In this document: piece by piece, positions 21,001 to 32,070 of the stretch | How the letters are laid out: each line of letters starts with the position of its first letter | How positions within the stretch are numbered: position 1 is the stretch's first letter | Source of the DNA: Perognathus longimembris pacificus | Taxonomy: Eukaryota; Chordata; Mammalia; Rodentia; Heteromyidae | Direction: 5' to 3' | DNA length: 64,000 nt | NCBI RefSeq assembly: GCF_023159225.1 | Contig: NC_063166.1 | Coordinates: 79,943,785-80,007,784 of the forward strand | The notes under the pieces: model-generated | The model's input: only the letters and a program-made list of their open reading frames with translations | Told to the model about the DNA's origin: nothing | Database searches by the model: none | Position numbers and translations under genes: made by a program

Positions 21001-21587
21001 CCAGGAACGAGCCTGGATTGTCTCCATCAGCCTCTACTCATTTGTATTGCTTCGCCATAGACATATGCAGAAGCAGCATTTGGGGCAATAACATGTGAAG
21101 GGAACATCCCTAGGAAGCTTCCGGGACAGCTTTCCTTGCTCTCAGAAAAATAGAAAATTGTCAGATCTCAAAAGGAACCAACTGGAACATGGATCCCAAG
21201 AGAACTAACACATAGAAATCACATGGGTTCTTGGATGATGTTGTTGAGGAAATTAATGATGTGAGCTGTGGACCCCTTCCCTCCACTTCTACATTTCTAA
21301 CTACGTGAGAAAATGACTTTTGTTATTTAGAATTATGCTGGAATTTTATGTTTCTTCCAGCAAATATACCTCGTATATACCATGGTTCTGGGCCAGGCTT
21401 TGAAAAGAAGAAATAAATAGGTTACACAGGTTGATTGTACCTTATGTGAGAAGACTGAAACCAGAGATGTTTGGATTTTATACTTTTTTTTTTCCTGAAG
21501 GGGGAAGAGATTCTCTAATATTTACATGCGTATCATGGAATATCTTAGAGAATGGGATCTAAGTCTCAATACAAAACTCATCTAGGG

Positions 21588-21656
21588 AACTGGAGGTGTG
21601 GCTCAAGTGGTAGCCTGCCCTGAGTTCAAGCCCCACTATTGGCATCAAAACCAAAC
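21588..21656 (+). mobile_element. Geo-like SINE fragment, internally deleted
   Basis: GGAACTGGAGGTGTGGCTCAAG and CCCTGAGTTCAAGCCCCAC are the two conserved blocks of the Geo right monomer, joined with the middle missing. Confidence 0.65.
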
Positions 21657-22289
21657 AGTGGTACAAAGAACTTATTTTGGTTTCAGGTACACAGTCTATA
21701 CATAGCCGAGGGTCCTTAGATACAGGCGTCTTCATAAATGTGCACAGTTTCCCATTTCCACTGCCATGTGGGTGCTCAAAGGCTTGGGATTCGGGAGCCT
21801 TGCGGATTTTGGATTGGGGGACTGGGGCTTCCCAGCCTGCTCGCTGCGTACAGGGAGGGAACTTGCGACCACTTTGGCTGGCCTTCTAGATCACAGGACC
21901 TAAGGGGAGAGAATGAAACGAGCCGATCGTCCTCTATGGGGCGTGAAGGCAGGGCCCTGAGCAAGGCGAGCCTCTCTCGCTTCCAGAAACAAAACCCCCA
22001 GGGCCTCACCTCCCATGGACGGCTCAGGACAAAGGAAAAGCCGCACTTTCCTATTCCCACTTTCCAAACTCCAATTATGGGCACAATGAGGATCCGTGGA
22101 ACCCCACCAGCACGGACAGAAGAGAGGCACTTAGCTCTAGCAATCTTATCGTTTTTATTTTCGCTATCACTAACCGCACACGCTCTTTTACAAAATCAAA
22201 TCCTTTCAGTGATACGATTGTCCCTGAAAGGCTTTTGAAGGACCCTGCCGCTAGCACTTCTGTACACAAACATTAGCAGAACCCCCCGC

Positions 22290-22640
22290 GAGGCAGGAGG
22301 ACAAAAATAATTGTGCAGCCTTCATTTTAACTTAACCTTTTGCAAAATCCGACTTGAAAAAAGTTCCCCTTGACTCACCGGCATCATACAGAGATAATTT
22401 ATGAGGCAGTCCATTCTTGTGGAGACAGCAAATCGCCATGAATCTCCCCCCCCCCACTTCTCAACACTGTCTTGGACCCTTCACCCCTTTTAATTTAGGC
22501 TTCTCCCTTTCTCCTCACTATTTACATGGGTCCCCGTGTCACCTTAACACTCCTGTCTAATGGGTTCTGTACAATTAAGGCATTATGGAGGTGAACGTTA
22601 ATATGTCTTGGAGAATTTATAGAGGCCATGTATCTTGCTG
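22290..22640. other. Conserved-looking noncoding block
   Basis: Repeat-free, AT-rich and low in CpG, with motifs such as CATTTTAACTTAACC, AGAGATAATTTATGAGGC and GGTGAACGTTAATATG. This resembles deeply conserved developmental enhancers, but only composition supports it. A C-run at 22447-22457 interrupts it. Confidence 0.3.
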
Positions 22641-23379
22641 TTTACCAGAGGGAGTACCAGAAATCGGCTAGGAGAAACAGGGGCTCACTCAGCTCAGCTC
22701 TGAGCTCTCCTGCAAGGACCTACTATTATTAGTAATCATCCCCTCCATTTCATACCTGTTCAATATGCAAAACAAAAAAAGTCATTGCATCCAAGAGCCC
22801 AGTGCCATGTTTGTTGTTGTTTCCTGAGCGCTTACTCAGCCCAAGGGTGATCTTGGAGGTATTCCTGGAGGGCAGGGGTACCAAGCACTCAAAGGCTAGT
22901 CCATTTCCAGAGGTGGAATTTCTACGTTTAAGATGCGAGCTTCCTAATGGAAGGCTTGGGTCTAAGTGCAGGAACAGAAGCGCCCAAGGGTCTTAGATAG
23001 AAGCCCCTTGGTTATCATCATGGAAATGTATGCTTCTGAAAGCTGTGGAGATAGGTAAGATGATTTTAATTGTTGAAAAGTAGGGGTGTGTGTGCACCTG
23101 TAGGGTTTGGGCTCCACTAACAGCCTATGGGAAGCAAGCCTGAGTGCCTTCTCATTTGCCCACTACGTATTCGGAACGGTAGGATAAAAGCCTCAAGCAG
23201 AGGCCAGACTCCACCCTCTGTGCGTGAGGCCCGGGGACTAACGCATCAGAGGAGGGAGATTTCCCTTTGACAAACGCAACACCTGCGCTGGGAATATGCA
23301 GATGAGCCTCTCCCTAAAAGGTTAACTGGAGACAATAATTACTTTCTCCAGGGATCACCCAAGTGACACGCTGCTGTCT

Positions 23380-23620
23380 TGATTTCCTGCCTGCTCTAAG
23401 ATGTGCATTTCTTGCCACTTATAAATGAAACAAATGAGGGTAGATGGCAAAGATTAGCAATAATGAGCCTGTAACAAAAAAACATTATTATGGAAAATTG
23501 AGTTGACCTTCGTTTCATAATTATTCACCTTAATTGTTTTTTTTTTTAGTGTAATTTGAATGAAATTAAATAATACGACGACTCCCTCTGTCACTGACGA
23601 GGAATTTCACGTGAAGATGA
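23380..23620. other. Conserved-looking noncoding block
   Basis: Unique AT-rich DNA with many homeodomain-type cores close together: ATAATTATTCACC, CTTAATTG, GTGTAATTTGAATG and GAAATTAAATAATACG, plus GATTAGCAATAATGAGCC. No coding potential. Confidence 0.35.
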
Positions 23621-24107
23621 GTAACTTTCAGAACTTAAGATTTGGCTGCTACCACATAGAGGTTACGGTTGCTGTTCTGGGAAACTTGGTGGCCTCAACA
23701 TGATTGGGTACTACCTTGGTCAAGACCGTGATTGATTCCCCCCCCCAAATACTTGGGGTCCTATTCTTTGTGGAAAAGGAAATAGAGGCCCTCACTTTGT
23801 GGGGTTCACTTATTTCCTGATCCTGGACTTTGACTCTTACCAGAATGTTCTCTGCTCATCCACCATAGCCACACTTAGGTGTGACTCTGGGGTCCCTAGA
23901 CCGTCTAAGTTACTTTGGTAGGGCATAGTTCGAATGCGAAATCTATAAAATCTGTGATTTTGGACATCAGTTACATCCTAAGACGAGGCGCCGAATCAAC
24001 ACATTTAATCTATACGTGGGGCGGGGGTGGGGCAAGGGCTTGACTCGGGTTTCTCTGATGCAGGACCTGTCTTCATCCTCCCTCAGACCCTGGGCTGGAA
24101 GGTCTCA

Positions 24108-24155
24108 TGTCATCTCTGTTCTCCAGATAAGGAAACAGATTTAAAAAGTTAAATA
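24108..24155 (-). mobile_element. MIR, left piece, split by a SINE
   Basis: CATCTCTGTTCTCCAGATAAG and GGAAACAGATTTAAAAAGTTAA fit the antisense MIR core (ttttacagatgaggaaactgaggc...gttaa). The element resumes at 24413. Confidence 0.55.
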
Positions 24156-24401
24156 GCTGGGCACCAGAAGCTCACGCCCGTCATCCTAGCTACTCAGGAG
24201 GATGAGATCTGAGGATCGCGGTTCGAAGCCAACTCAGGCAGGAAAGTCTGGGAGACTCTTATCTCCAGCTGACCACCTGAAAACCACAAGTGGCGCTATG
24301 GCTCAAAGAGGTAGGGTGCTAGCCTCGAACAAAAAGAGCTCGGGGACAGTGCCCAGGCTCTGAGTTCAAGCCCCACAACTGACACTGCCCCCCCCGCCCC
24401 C
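24156..24401 (+). mobile_element. Composite SINE: 7SL/B1-like plus Geo-like, full length
   Basis: The left half starts GCTGGGCACC and includes CATCCTAGCTACTCAGGAGG. The linker is TTATCTCCAGCTGACCACC. The right half runs AAGTGGCGCTATGGCTCAAAG to GAGTTCAAGCCCCACAACTG, with a C-rich end instead of poly(A). An 11-bp duplication AAAGTTAAATA (24145-24155 and 24402-24412) flanks it and splits a MIR. Confidence 0.88.
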
Positions 24402-24412
24402 AAAGTTAAATA

Positions 24413-24478
24413 AATTGCCAAGGCCCAAGTGAGGCTAAGTCAGCGTGAGAACTCTTTTCCGTCAACCTAGCTCACAGT
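24413..24478 (-). mobile_element. MIR, right piece
   Basis: AATTGCCAAGGCCCAAGTGAGGC continues the antisense MIR (acttgcccaaggtcacacagc) after the SINE. Confidence 0.5.
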
Positions 24479-24771
24479 CAACAGGAGAGGGTCAAAGAGA
24501 ATCTGTTGGCAGAAATCCCCGCATGGGTGGGGTCATCTGCAGTCCATCGCTGTTGCTCTCTTGTTTAGCATCTTGACGTGGGTGTCGCCTTTCTCTGAGC
24601 AAGTCCACATTTCGGAAACCAGAATGGTGATGTCTAACTTATTACATGGTGCTGAATATTAAATAAATCAAAATCATCATGAAGCGCCTTGACTACCCAT
24701 ATTTACAGTGAACCGTCACTCCCCCACTAATTACGGGCCCAGAAGCGTTAGTACACTGCCTACAGACACTG

Positions 24772-24855
24772 CCGGGCTGACGTCTGTTGAGTGCCTGTTG
24801 TGTGCTAGGCTCCACTTGGCATGTCTTGTAGGCAATGGGTGTCTAACCTCACCAT
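24772..24855 (-). mobile_element. MIR/L2-type fragment
   Basis: TGTTGAGTGCCTGTTGTGTGC then TAGGCTCCACTTGGCATGTC resembles the antisense MIR 3' part (attgagtgcctactatgtgccaggcactgt). Diverged. Confidence 0.45.
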
Positions 24856-25195
24856 TGCCTGATGCCACGGGTCCTGTAATTTGCTTTTGCTCAGGGAAGA
24901 TCAGCTGGGTGGGTCTCATCAGGAAAATGGTGGGTCTAGAGCTCAGGCTTAAGGTCCAGCTCGGAGTCAGTCAGCTGATGAAACTGCTACCGTGTCTCAA
25001 CCTGTGTTTATTGTCCAATCTTGGGAGTTTGCGATCGACTTGTCATGTCTTCCTGTGAAGGAATCTCTTTCTGGTTTCTGAGAGATTGACTTTCACTGCC
25101 TAGCAGAAGCAGTAGGTATCAAGTTATGCCCTCTAGTCCGTGAGGGCTGACCTGGGGTTCCTGAAGCCTTTGCATCTTTATGCATCACTTCCCAC

Positions 25196-25258
25196 ACTGG
25201 ATTCTATGCTCCTTGAGAGCAGAGAACAATTTATCGTTTTGCAATCTCTGGCATCATT
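25196..25258 (+). mobile_element. L2 3'-end fragment
   Basis: TGGATTCTATGCTCCTTGAG, then AGCAGAGAACAATTTATCG and AATCTCTGGCATCAT, follows the L2 3' end (tagaatgtaagctccttgagggcagggac...). Confidence 0.45.
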
Positions 25259-25839
25259 GTGACCCACCCTCTACCGGAAGTTTTGAATTTATGATAGTAA
25301 TTTAACAAAGCAATCACCACAGCATCATGGCGACTCTATTTGCAATAGAAGGCTAGACCTGGCTAAGTTTAGACCTTGCATTTGGGTAACAACTTCGGAA
25401 TGAATGAGGGCAGGGATCACAGAGAAATGAGAGGTAAAGTACAGGGCAGGTGGGGGTGGGGAGGTACCAGTAATAGTTTCTCTTATTTGAAAGTCTCCTG
25501 CAGATTCATGCCTGAGATCTTTTTAGGGGAATGAGTAACCCCATTCAAAGCTGGCCACCCGGGGCTTCGAGAACAGTGACTTGTCAGTGACGGAGCGTGT
25601 ACTGGTAGGAGAGAGGGGCAGGAGGCTCTCTGAGCCTTATCTCCAATGCCCCTGCTCTTCGTTGAGATCTCCAAAATACCACTGGCTCCACCCACCCTTC
25701 AGCGATTTCTGCTATATTCACAAGGCACTTGCTTACTTTATTAAAATGTCTCTGCTCTTTAAAAATGGAAAAAAACCCAAAAAACCTCAAGCCTTATTTC
25801 CAGCAGTAAAGGCCGGGGATTTTAGGGTTAGTTGATTGT
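25259..25839. other. Unique DNA, nothing recognised
   Basis: No repeat family, RNA gene or supported exon was found in this stretch; a G-rich short run lies near 25450. Confidence 0.4.
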
Positions 25840-26420
25840 GTTATTTTTCTAGCGAATGTGAACAATCGCTGCTTTTAAGCAGCTCCTTAGCTGTATCAAT
25901 ATGGGCTTGTAGGGTTCAAGCAATATCCAAGTAGAAATTACTGTACTAATTGATTAGTTAATCCACGTAAAGGCCTCAGAGCGCGCTGCCGAAGGAGTTC
26001 TGAATGGCCAAATGAAGGCGAGATCAGCAAAACCAAGAGTGACAATAACGGAAGACAATGGAAGGCAAAGCTTTCAAGGGACACGTGTGATTAAATGCAA
26101 TCACAGGAGAGCTAATGGGTTAACTCATTTCTGCCGAGCGCGGTGTGCTCAATTTGATAAAGGACCCCGCAGTAACTCTCAAACCAAGAAATGGGAATTA
26201 AGCAACATTTCCCTCTCCAATTACTAATTTTACAGAGACGCAAACAGCTCTGCAAAGGGACATATTGTCTGCGCCAAGGCTTCCTAGGAACAAATGCGTC
26301 TCATAGTCGAGACGGTGCTCTGAGTGAAAGAAGCAGAATTTTCAATGTACCCTGGAATTCTTTTATTTTTGCTATCAATAGTTCTATTAATTGATTGTGA
26401 GGGGAGACACAATAGAGTAA
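25840..26420. other. Strong candidate conserved noncoding element
   Basis: Long repeat-free block with a perfect inverted repeat GCTGCTTTTAAGCAGC (25868-25883). It has clustered homeodomain-type motifs: CTAATTGATTAGTTAATCC (25944), TCCAATTACTAATTTTAC (26216), and CTATTAATTGATTG (26382). Others include AGCTAATGGGTTAACTC and GGGAATTAAGC. Reading frames inside are short and lack domain features. The look is that of a developmental enhancer; conservation was not testable. Confidence 0.45.
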
Positions 26421-27087
26421 GAACAATGCTAGGGTTACCTCGTGAGTTCTAGAGAAATGCTTTGTGTCAAATTAGGTGAGAGTATATTTTTTTTAACAAA
26501 AGAATTATAGACAGAGTTGTTTACGAGGTACCTTCTCACTGATTTAACCTACCCCTCCACCCCTCTGTTCATCTGGGATAAACCCTTGTGGTCAATTTTC
26601 CATGAGAACAAATGGTCAGCCTCTCCTAGGAATCAGGAGACCTGTTTTGGTGCCTGTGTAGACTTCAAATACAAATAACGGTCCCCGTACAAGGGGAAGG
26701 CTGTGGGTGTTTCACTGTGTCACAACTCACACTTTCTGAAGTCCTTCCGGGGTGAAGGTTGAAAACAGTGATGGTTGTGATTAGCTGGTATGTGCTTGCA
26801 GTTGCTTGGATGAGGTCATCTCTTAGGAGCCCGGATGGGCAATGTCATGGTGCAACAGAGGCAGTCAGTCACAAACCCGATCTCTTTGATTAACTGCCCA
26901 CTCAGTAGCCCTGTGGACCAGGAAAGGGGCGGCTTGGCTCCGAGGGTCATCTTGAACCACTTTGTGGTGGTTATCGGTGACCACCTTCCTTCTTAGCTTC
27001 CCTGTGGCCTTGCACAAGGTGACGCTCCCTGAGCTTTCAGGAACACTCCCTAAATAAAAGAATGCTCTCTCCCAGCCATTTCCAGAT
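26421..27087. other. Unique DNA, nothing recognised
   Basis: No clear repeat or gene signal; only an isolated AATAAA-type motif (AAATAAAAGAATG near 27053). Confidence 0.4.
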
Positions 27088-27178
27088 CAGTGGTTTCCGC
27101 AGGAGGACAAATGGGCCCTCAGGGGCCATTCGGCAATGTCTTGAGTCACCACTAAGGTGGGGAGAGAGTGTACAACTG
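27088..27178 (+). mobile_element. MER20-like hAT-Charlie fragment
   Basis: ATCAGTGGTTTCCGCAGG, then GGGCCATTCGGCAATGTC and TTGAGTCACCACT, follows the 5' end of MER20 (cagtggttctcaacc...acatttggcaatgtctggagac). A second copy lies at 8-128 in the opposite orientation. Confidence 0.55.
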
Positions 27179-27250
27179 CCCTCCAGTCAGCAGAACCTGG
27201 GGCTATGGGTAAGACTTGTGTGTCACAAGAGCTTGCAAAACATACATGTG

Positions 27251-27284
27251 TGCACACACTACACACACTACACACACACACACT
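27251..27284. repeat. CA microsatellite, interrupted
   Basis: CACA runs broken by two ACTA units. Confidence 0.85.
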
Positions 27285-30200
27285 CAAGGAGCATTGGGAA
27301 GATGGAGGCAGAGACTGAAGTTGTGGAATTGTCAGCAGCTACCAGAAGCCTGCAGAAGTAAGGAAGGTACCTGGGCTAGAAACCCCAGCACCTACTGCAG
27401 AGCTTTTGCCTCCATGCCTGTGAGCGGACAATTCCACGTTGTTTTAGCTACAGAGTTTGTGATGCATGGTTAAAGCAGCTGCAGGAATGAAACACGACTC
27501 TCTTATTGCATTCATTTAAAAAAAATAGCACCTTAAATGCTGTAAAAACTTAATGGGCATTAGGAAGGGGGCCAAGAGACCATGTGGGCTTCTTTTTCTG
27601 TGTGTGTTGGGTCCTAATACCTGGCATCTATATAAATGTTATCCTATTTGCCAAAAGACAAAAGTCTTGGCAGGTCATGAGAGTGAATTTGTCCAAAGAA
27701 TTCGGTGGCCAGTAGACATGACGTGGAACCTAATGAGAATCTGTTGGAGGATTCAGGGCTCTGGGTATCTTTAACTTTTACCATGGGATAAATGGTCTGT
27801 ATTTTGAGGGTCAGCTATTGGACAACTCCAAATCTTAGGGTCATCTATGTAATAAAGACAAGCGTTTAGTCCTCATGGTGGAGGGGAAGAGATTTGAATA
27901 GAGGGATGGGATAAAGCAAAGGTACAGTTTCATAGGAAATAATTTTGTTTTTCCAGAAGACACCATGGCCAGAAAAGCTTGAAGATAGGAACTACATTGA
28001 CTGGCTTAAGGCATCTCTAGGAGGCCCCCAATACTGGAACTTAGGGAAGGTATTACATGATTTGGTGCACGTTGGTTTATCTTTATTGTATATTCTTTGG
28101 AAATACAACCCATGTAAATGACTGCAGCACTCCTTTCTCTCAATTATTAACTTGGCCTTCGGTTGTGCTTGTCTGTTAGTAGCATTAGCTTGCTTTTCTG
28201 TTTCTTATATCTCTGTCCTTACCTTTAGTTCCAATCTAAAAAAAAATCCCTTTGTTTAAATTGTGTTTCTTATAAATAATAGATGTCTAAGATAAATTAT
28301 CCCCTATCTCTGGTATTTGAGAAAACAGAAGCATGTGAATTCCATTTAGAAAGATTTCCATCAACGTTCCTAATATATAATATCTTGGTGCTAAGGAGAC
28401 ACTTCCATTATGTGAGCATAATCTACATATACAAAATAACTCATTTCCTGATGAGTTTAAGTAATTGAGGTTCTAGCACACATGCCAGTCAACATCTTGA
28501 AATTTTAGCATCTCTCTTAATCTATTTGAGTTTAAAGGAAAAAAAATAAAGTTCCAGCTCCATGGAGCCATAAAAGACAGCATTTAAAATTTATAGAATG
28601 TAAGCAAAATTTGTTAATTTATTCAACTAATAGCAACGGTGGATTTTATGTATGTGCGCGGCTGCTCTGCCAGCAAGGCACGTACCCTTGCTGGGACAAC
28701 TGTGTGGGTGGAGTGACTCAGGTAGAGTCTCATGGCCACGAGAAGACACTCGGGAGAGGTCCAGCTGTGGTCCAGGCTACAGGGAAGGAAGCATTAAATT
28801 CAGCCCATGAGGGACATGAACCCCTGATCCGGGCCTCATTAGCACCATGTTCTTGCCAAGTGTGCTAATTGGTCACACATGGCAAAAAAAAATTTGGAGT
28901 CGTGGAAAAGATGTGGAAGGAACAAGAGTCTTGGTTTTAATGTATGTGTTTTGACTCTGGGGTCACATCTAGTTTTGTTGGACTCTCTGCTCCTTCCTGT
29001 GCTGGCTGAGTTTCCTTGGCCAGCTCACTTAAATAGTGAGGAGGATGGTGCCAATCTTGGAAAGAATTAAAAAAAAAATATCAGCATAAGTAAAATAATG
29101 AACCGGGGATACTGAGTAGGCTGAGCCCCATGGAGCTGGTATTCAGCAAGTGTTCATAAGGGGCCAGCTCAAGTCAGAGGGGGTTCCTGACGATGGGGAA
29201 GCTCATAGTGCCTTTCCTCTTGGATCTTTTCTCAAACGTGAGCCTTCGGGGATGGAGCTGACACATTTGGGGCGCCATTCGGCCGCAAAGGGAGATATGA
29301 ACGAGGTACGCTTGAGCGCCATCGTGACGAGAGTCACATCATACAAGTGGTCCTAAGTTGGTTAGCTTGGTGTGAGCCCATGGAATGGGGACACCCAGTC
29401 TTCCCCCCGACCCCCCAAGTCCTCCCACATGGAGGAACCCTTAGGAAAGCACAGCCTAGGAGTCGAGGGCCCATCTGTGAGATTGATTGGGGTGGTGGTG
29501 GTGGGGAGTTCAATCCTCACAGTGCTTCCGTGCCAAGTGCTCAGGGCACACATTCAACCCCACAAACGACAGGCTCCCCCCCATCTGTAGAGTGGAGGAT
29601 CACAGGGTCACAATATGGCTACCTCAGAAAGCTGCGGTGGCAAAACAGGAGATAAGACATGGGAATCATTTAGCCTGGCCCGTGGAACGTGCTCTGGGAA
29701 CCAATGATAGCCCCTGTCAGGGGTGAAAGGAGGCATCTCTGTTGCTCCCAGCCAAGCATAGGGCCACATGGCCCTTCCCTGAACCGCACATGCAGCCGGA
29801 GAAAATGGCCATCCTGGAGAGATGTGCATGTTCCCTGACGGGCTCGAGGATGCTGACTCAGTTTGTGGACCAGCCTTGGTTGAACTTGAGGAGCTGTAGG
29901 GCAGACATGAACTTCCAAGGACTGGTAAACACAAGAAACAGATCAAACTAATAAAACCGGTGGAAGTGGGCAACCTCAGGTGATTGATTACTAAGGGGAA
30001 TGACCTCACAGACACGCGGCCTTCAGCGTGTGGCGATGTCCCAAGATGGAGCTTTCCTTGAATCACTGGGGCTGCCTCTGTGAATCGCCTTGTCCTCGAA
30101 TTCATGGCTCACTTAGCAGCCCAGGTGTGTGTAGTTACCTATTGGTGCTAATGTCTTCAATCTGCTCACCTCCAGCTTTGTGAGTTTGCATCTTTACATT

Positions 30201-30403
30201 CTCTAAGAGATCATTTCCCGTGTCGGGGACATTTTAAATGCCATCTAGCTACCTTGATGAAGTCACCTCAGCTGTACTGATCTCTGAGCTCCCATTTCCT
30301 CCCTGCTTGTTTTGTTCGGTTGCAGGTTTTGCCGTCTTTTCCTCTTTTCAAGCCCTCATGACTCTTCTTTGCATTTTCTTTCCTAATGTGTTGGCTGGGA
30401 CCT
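27285..30403. other. Unique DNA with an AT-rich conserved-looking part
   Basis: Positions 28060-28660 are AT-rich, with blocks such as AAATTTGTTAATTTATTC and TTGAGTTTAAAGG that look like constrained noncoding DNA. The part from 28660 to 30403 has mixed composition, a GGT run near 29488, and no recognised repeat. No exon is supported. Confidence 0.35.
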
Positions 30404-30418
30404 TCGGGAGAACATTTT

Positions 30419-30633
30419 TTTTTTTTTTTTTTTTTTTTTGGCCAGTCCTGGAGCTTGGACTTAGGGCCCGAGCACTGTCCCTGGCTTCTTCTTGCTCAAG
30501 GCTAGCACTCTGCCACTTGAGCCACAGCACCACTTCTGGCCATTTTCTGTATATGTGGTGCTGGGGAATTGAACCCAGGGCCTCATGTATACGAGGCAAG
30601 CACTCTTGCCACTAGGCCATATCCCCAGCCCCA
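30419..30633 (-). mobile_element. IDL-Geo dimeric SINE, full length
   Basis: Complete minus-strand copy with a T-run (antisense A tail) at its left end. Perfect 15-bp target duplication TCGGGAGAACATTTT at 30404-30418 and 30634-30648. Confidence 0.95.
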
Positions 30634-30667
30634 TCGGGAGAACATTTTAAGACAGTTTATTTAGTAG

Positions 30668-30812
30668 CATTTGTTCTAATTAAAAATTATCTTTAAGTAG
30701 TTGTACAAAGGGATTTCAGTTCATCCTGTCAGTTTATAAGTGCCATGTACCTTGGTGACTGTCACCCTTCCATTGTTCCCAACCCCACCAACTCCTTCAA
30801 GTTACCCGGTTC
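30668..30812 (-). mobile_element. L1 3'-end-like relic
   Basis: AAAAATTATCTTTAAGTAG, TTGTACAAAGGGATTTCAG and a later C-rich part echo the L1 3' UTR here (ttattatcaaactgatgtacagagaggttacag). It resembles the relic at 34830 more than the young L1s, so both may be an older subfamily. Confidence 0.5.
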
Positions 30813-30820
30813 CATTTTCA

Positions 30821-30822
<2 letters not shown>

Positions 30823-30866
<44 letters not shown>
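30823..30866. repeat. CA microsatellite (about 21 units)
   Basis: A pure CA run preceded by CGCG. Confidence 0.97.
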
Positions 30867-30869
<3 letters not shown>

Positions 30870-30965
30870 TATTATGACTGTTTTCCACCCTACCTTTCTC
30901 TGTTCCTCTGCTCCCTTCTCTTGACCCTCTGTGACCACACATCTTTCAGCTCCCTGTATTCGTTT

Positions 30966-31183
30966 ATTTTGTTGCTTGTGGGGCTTGAACTCAAGGGCCT
31001 GGGCGCTGTCCCTGAGCTCTTTTGCTCAAGGCTGGCGCTCTACCAGTGCCCCACTTCCAGCATTTGAGGGGTTCATTGGCGATCAGAGTGTCATGGGAAC
31101 TTTCCTGCCTGGGCTGGGTTTGAACTGTGCTCCTCAGATCTCAGCCTCCTGAGTACGTAGGATACCAGGCCACCAGTGCCTGG
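30966..31183 (-). mobile_element. Composite SINE: 7SL/B1-like plus Geo-like
   Basis: On plus: GGGGCTTGAACTCAAGGGCC, GCTCAAGGCTGGCGCTCTACC, then the antisense B1-like half ending CACCAGTGCCTGG. Flanked by an imperfect duplication CCCTGTATTCRTTT (30952-30965 and 31184-31197). Confidence 0.85.
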
Positions 31184-31961
31184 CCCTGTATTCATTTTGT
31201 TACATAATATCAATTAGTTGTTCAAAGGCGTTATAGCATTGGGATCTTCCCCTGCACCTGCTGTATATCAGTCCTTCAGTCAATTTGTGTCTCTCTGCAT
31301 ATGACCCTGTACATGTTTTATATATGCTTATCGTTTAGATCTAACTTCCACATACCAGAGGAAATATGCACCCTTTCTCCGAACTAAATGTTTGCAATGG
31401 TTGCAGACTGACTGAGTCTTCCCAAACCTCCTAACTGTTTGTGTGGGAGATCCCATTAGGAGGGCGGCGTGGCAGGTGGCTAGGTCATGAGAGCAGAGAC
31501 TTCAAGAATGAGATTTCGAAATGGGTGAAAACAAGTGCGAAATTCTCCCTATCTGCCCAAGGGGGTGGGGGTGCTGCCACACTCCTGTCTCCCAGGCTAC
31601 ACCAAGAAGTGGTAAACAGGACAACTGAGGTCCAGGGTCTGGATAGAAAGCAAGACCCGGACTGCAAAGTACTGCAAAAGAAGGCTAGAACACCTGCCGA
31701 CAATCTACAAGGCTTCGAGTTCAAAAGCCTATTACCACACGCACACACACAAAGATTCATGTCTTTCTAAAGGAGACTCAGAGAGTCTTTCAGATGCTCC
31801 TTCCATCTGAGGATGAACGGGCTGGCCCTGACCAGTCGTCAAACCTTCCAATGTCATGACCTTTGACATTCCAGCCTCCGGAGTCATGTGAAACAAGTAT
31901 GTGCTACCTAGAAGTCGCCCACTCGGTGGCAGTTTTTGTATCATTTGCTCCTTTGCTTGTT

Positions 31962-32070
31962 TATTTGTTTCAGACAGGGTCTCCTTCTATAGCCAGGCTG
32001 TCTTCAGACTCACAGGCTTCCTGCCCCAGCCTTCCCAGTACCGTAATTATAGAGGTGTGCTACCATGCCT
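31962..32070 (-). mobile_element. B1-type SINE
   Basis: TTTCAGACAGGGTCTCCTTC, TAGCCAGGCTGTCTTCAGAC and TAGAGGTGTGCTACCATGCC form a typical antisense rodent B1 monomer with moderate divergence. It lacks a Geo half. Confidence 0.85.

Larger units (their letters stand above)
17181..21587. other. Unique DNA, no gene recognised
   Basis: A Geo-like SINE fragment (17792-17886) and a GA tract (18040-18080) are listed separately. The remaining sequence shows no recognised repeat, RNA gene or coding exon. Short reading frames occur on both strands, none with domain, length or codon features of a real protein. Confidence 0.45.
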
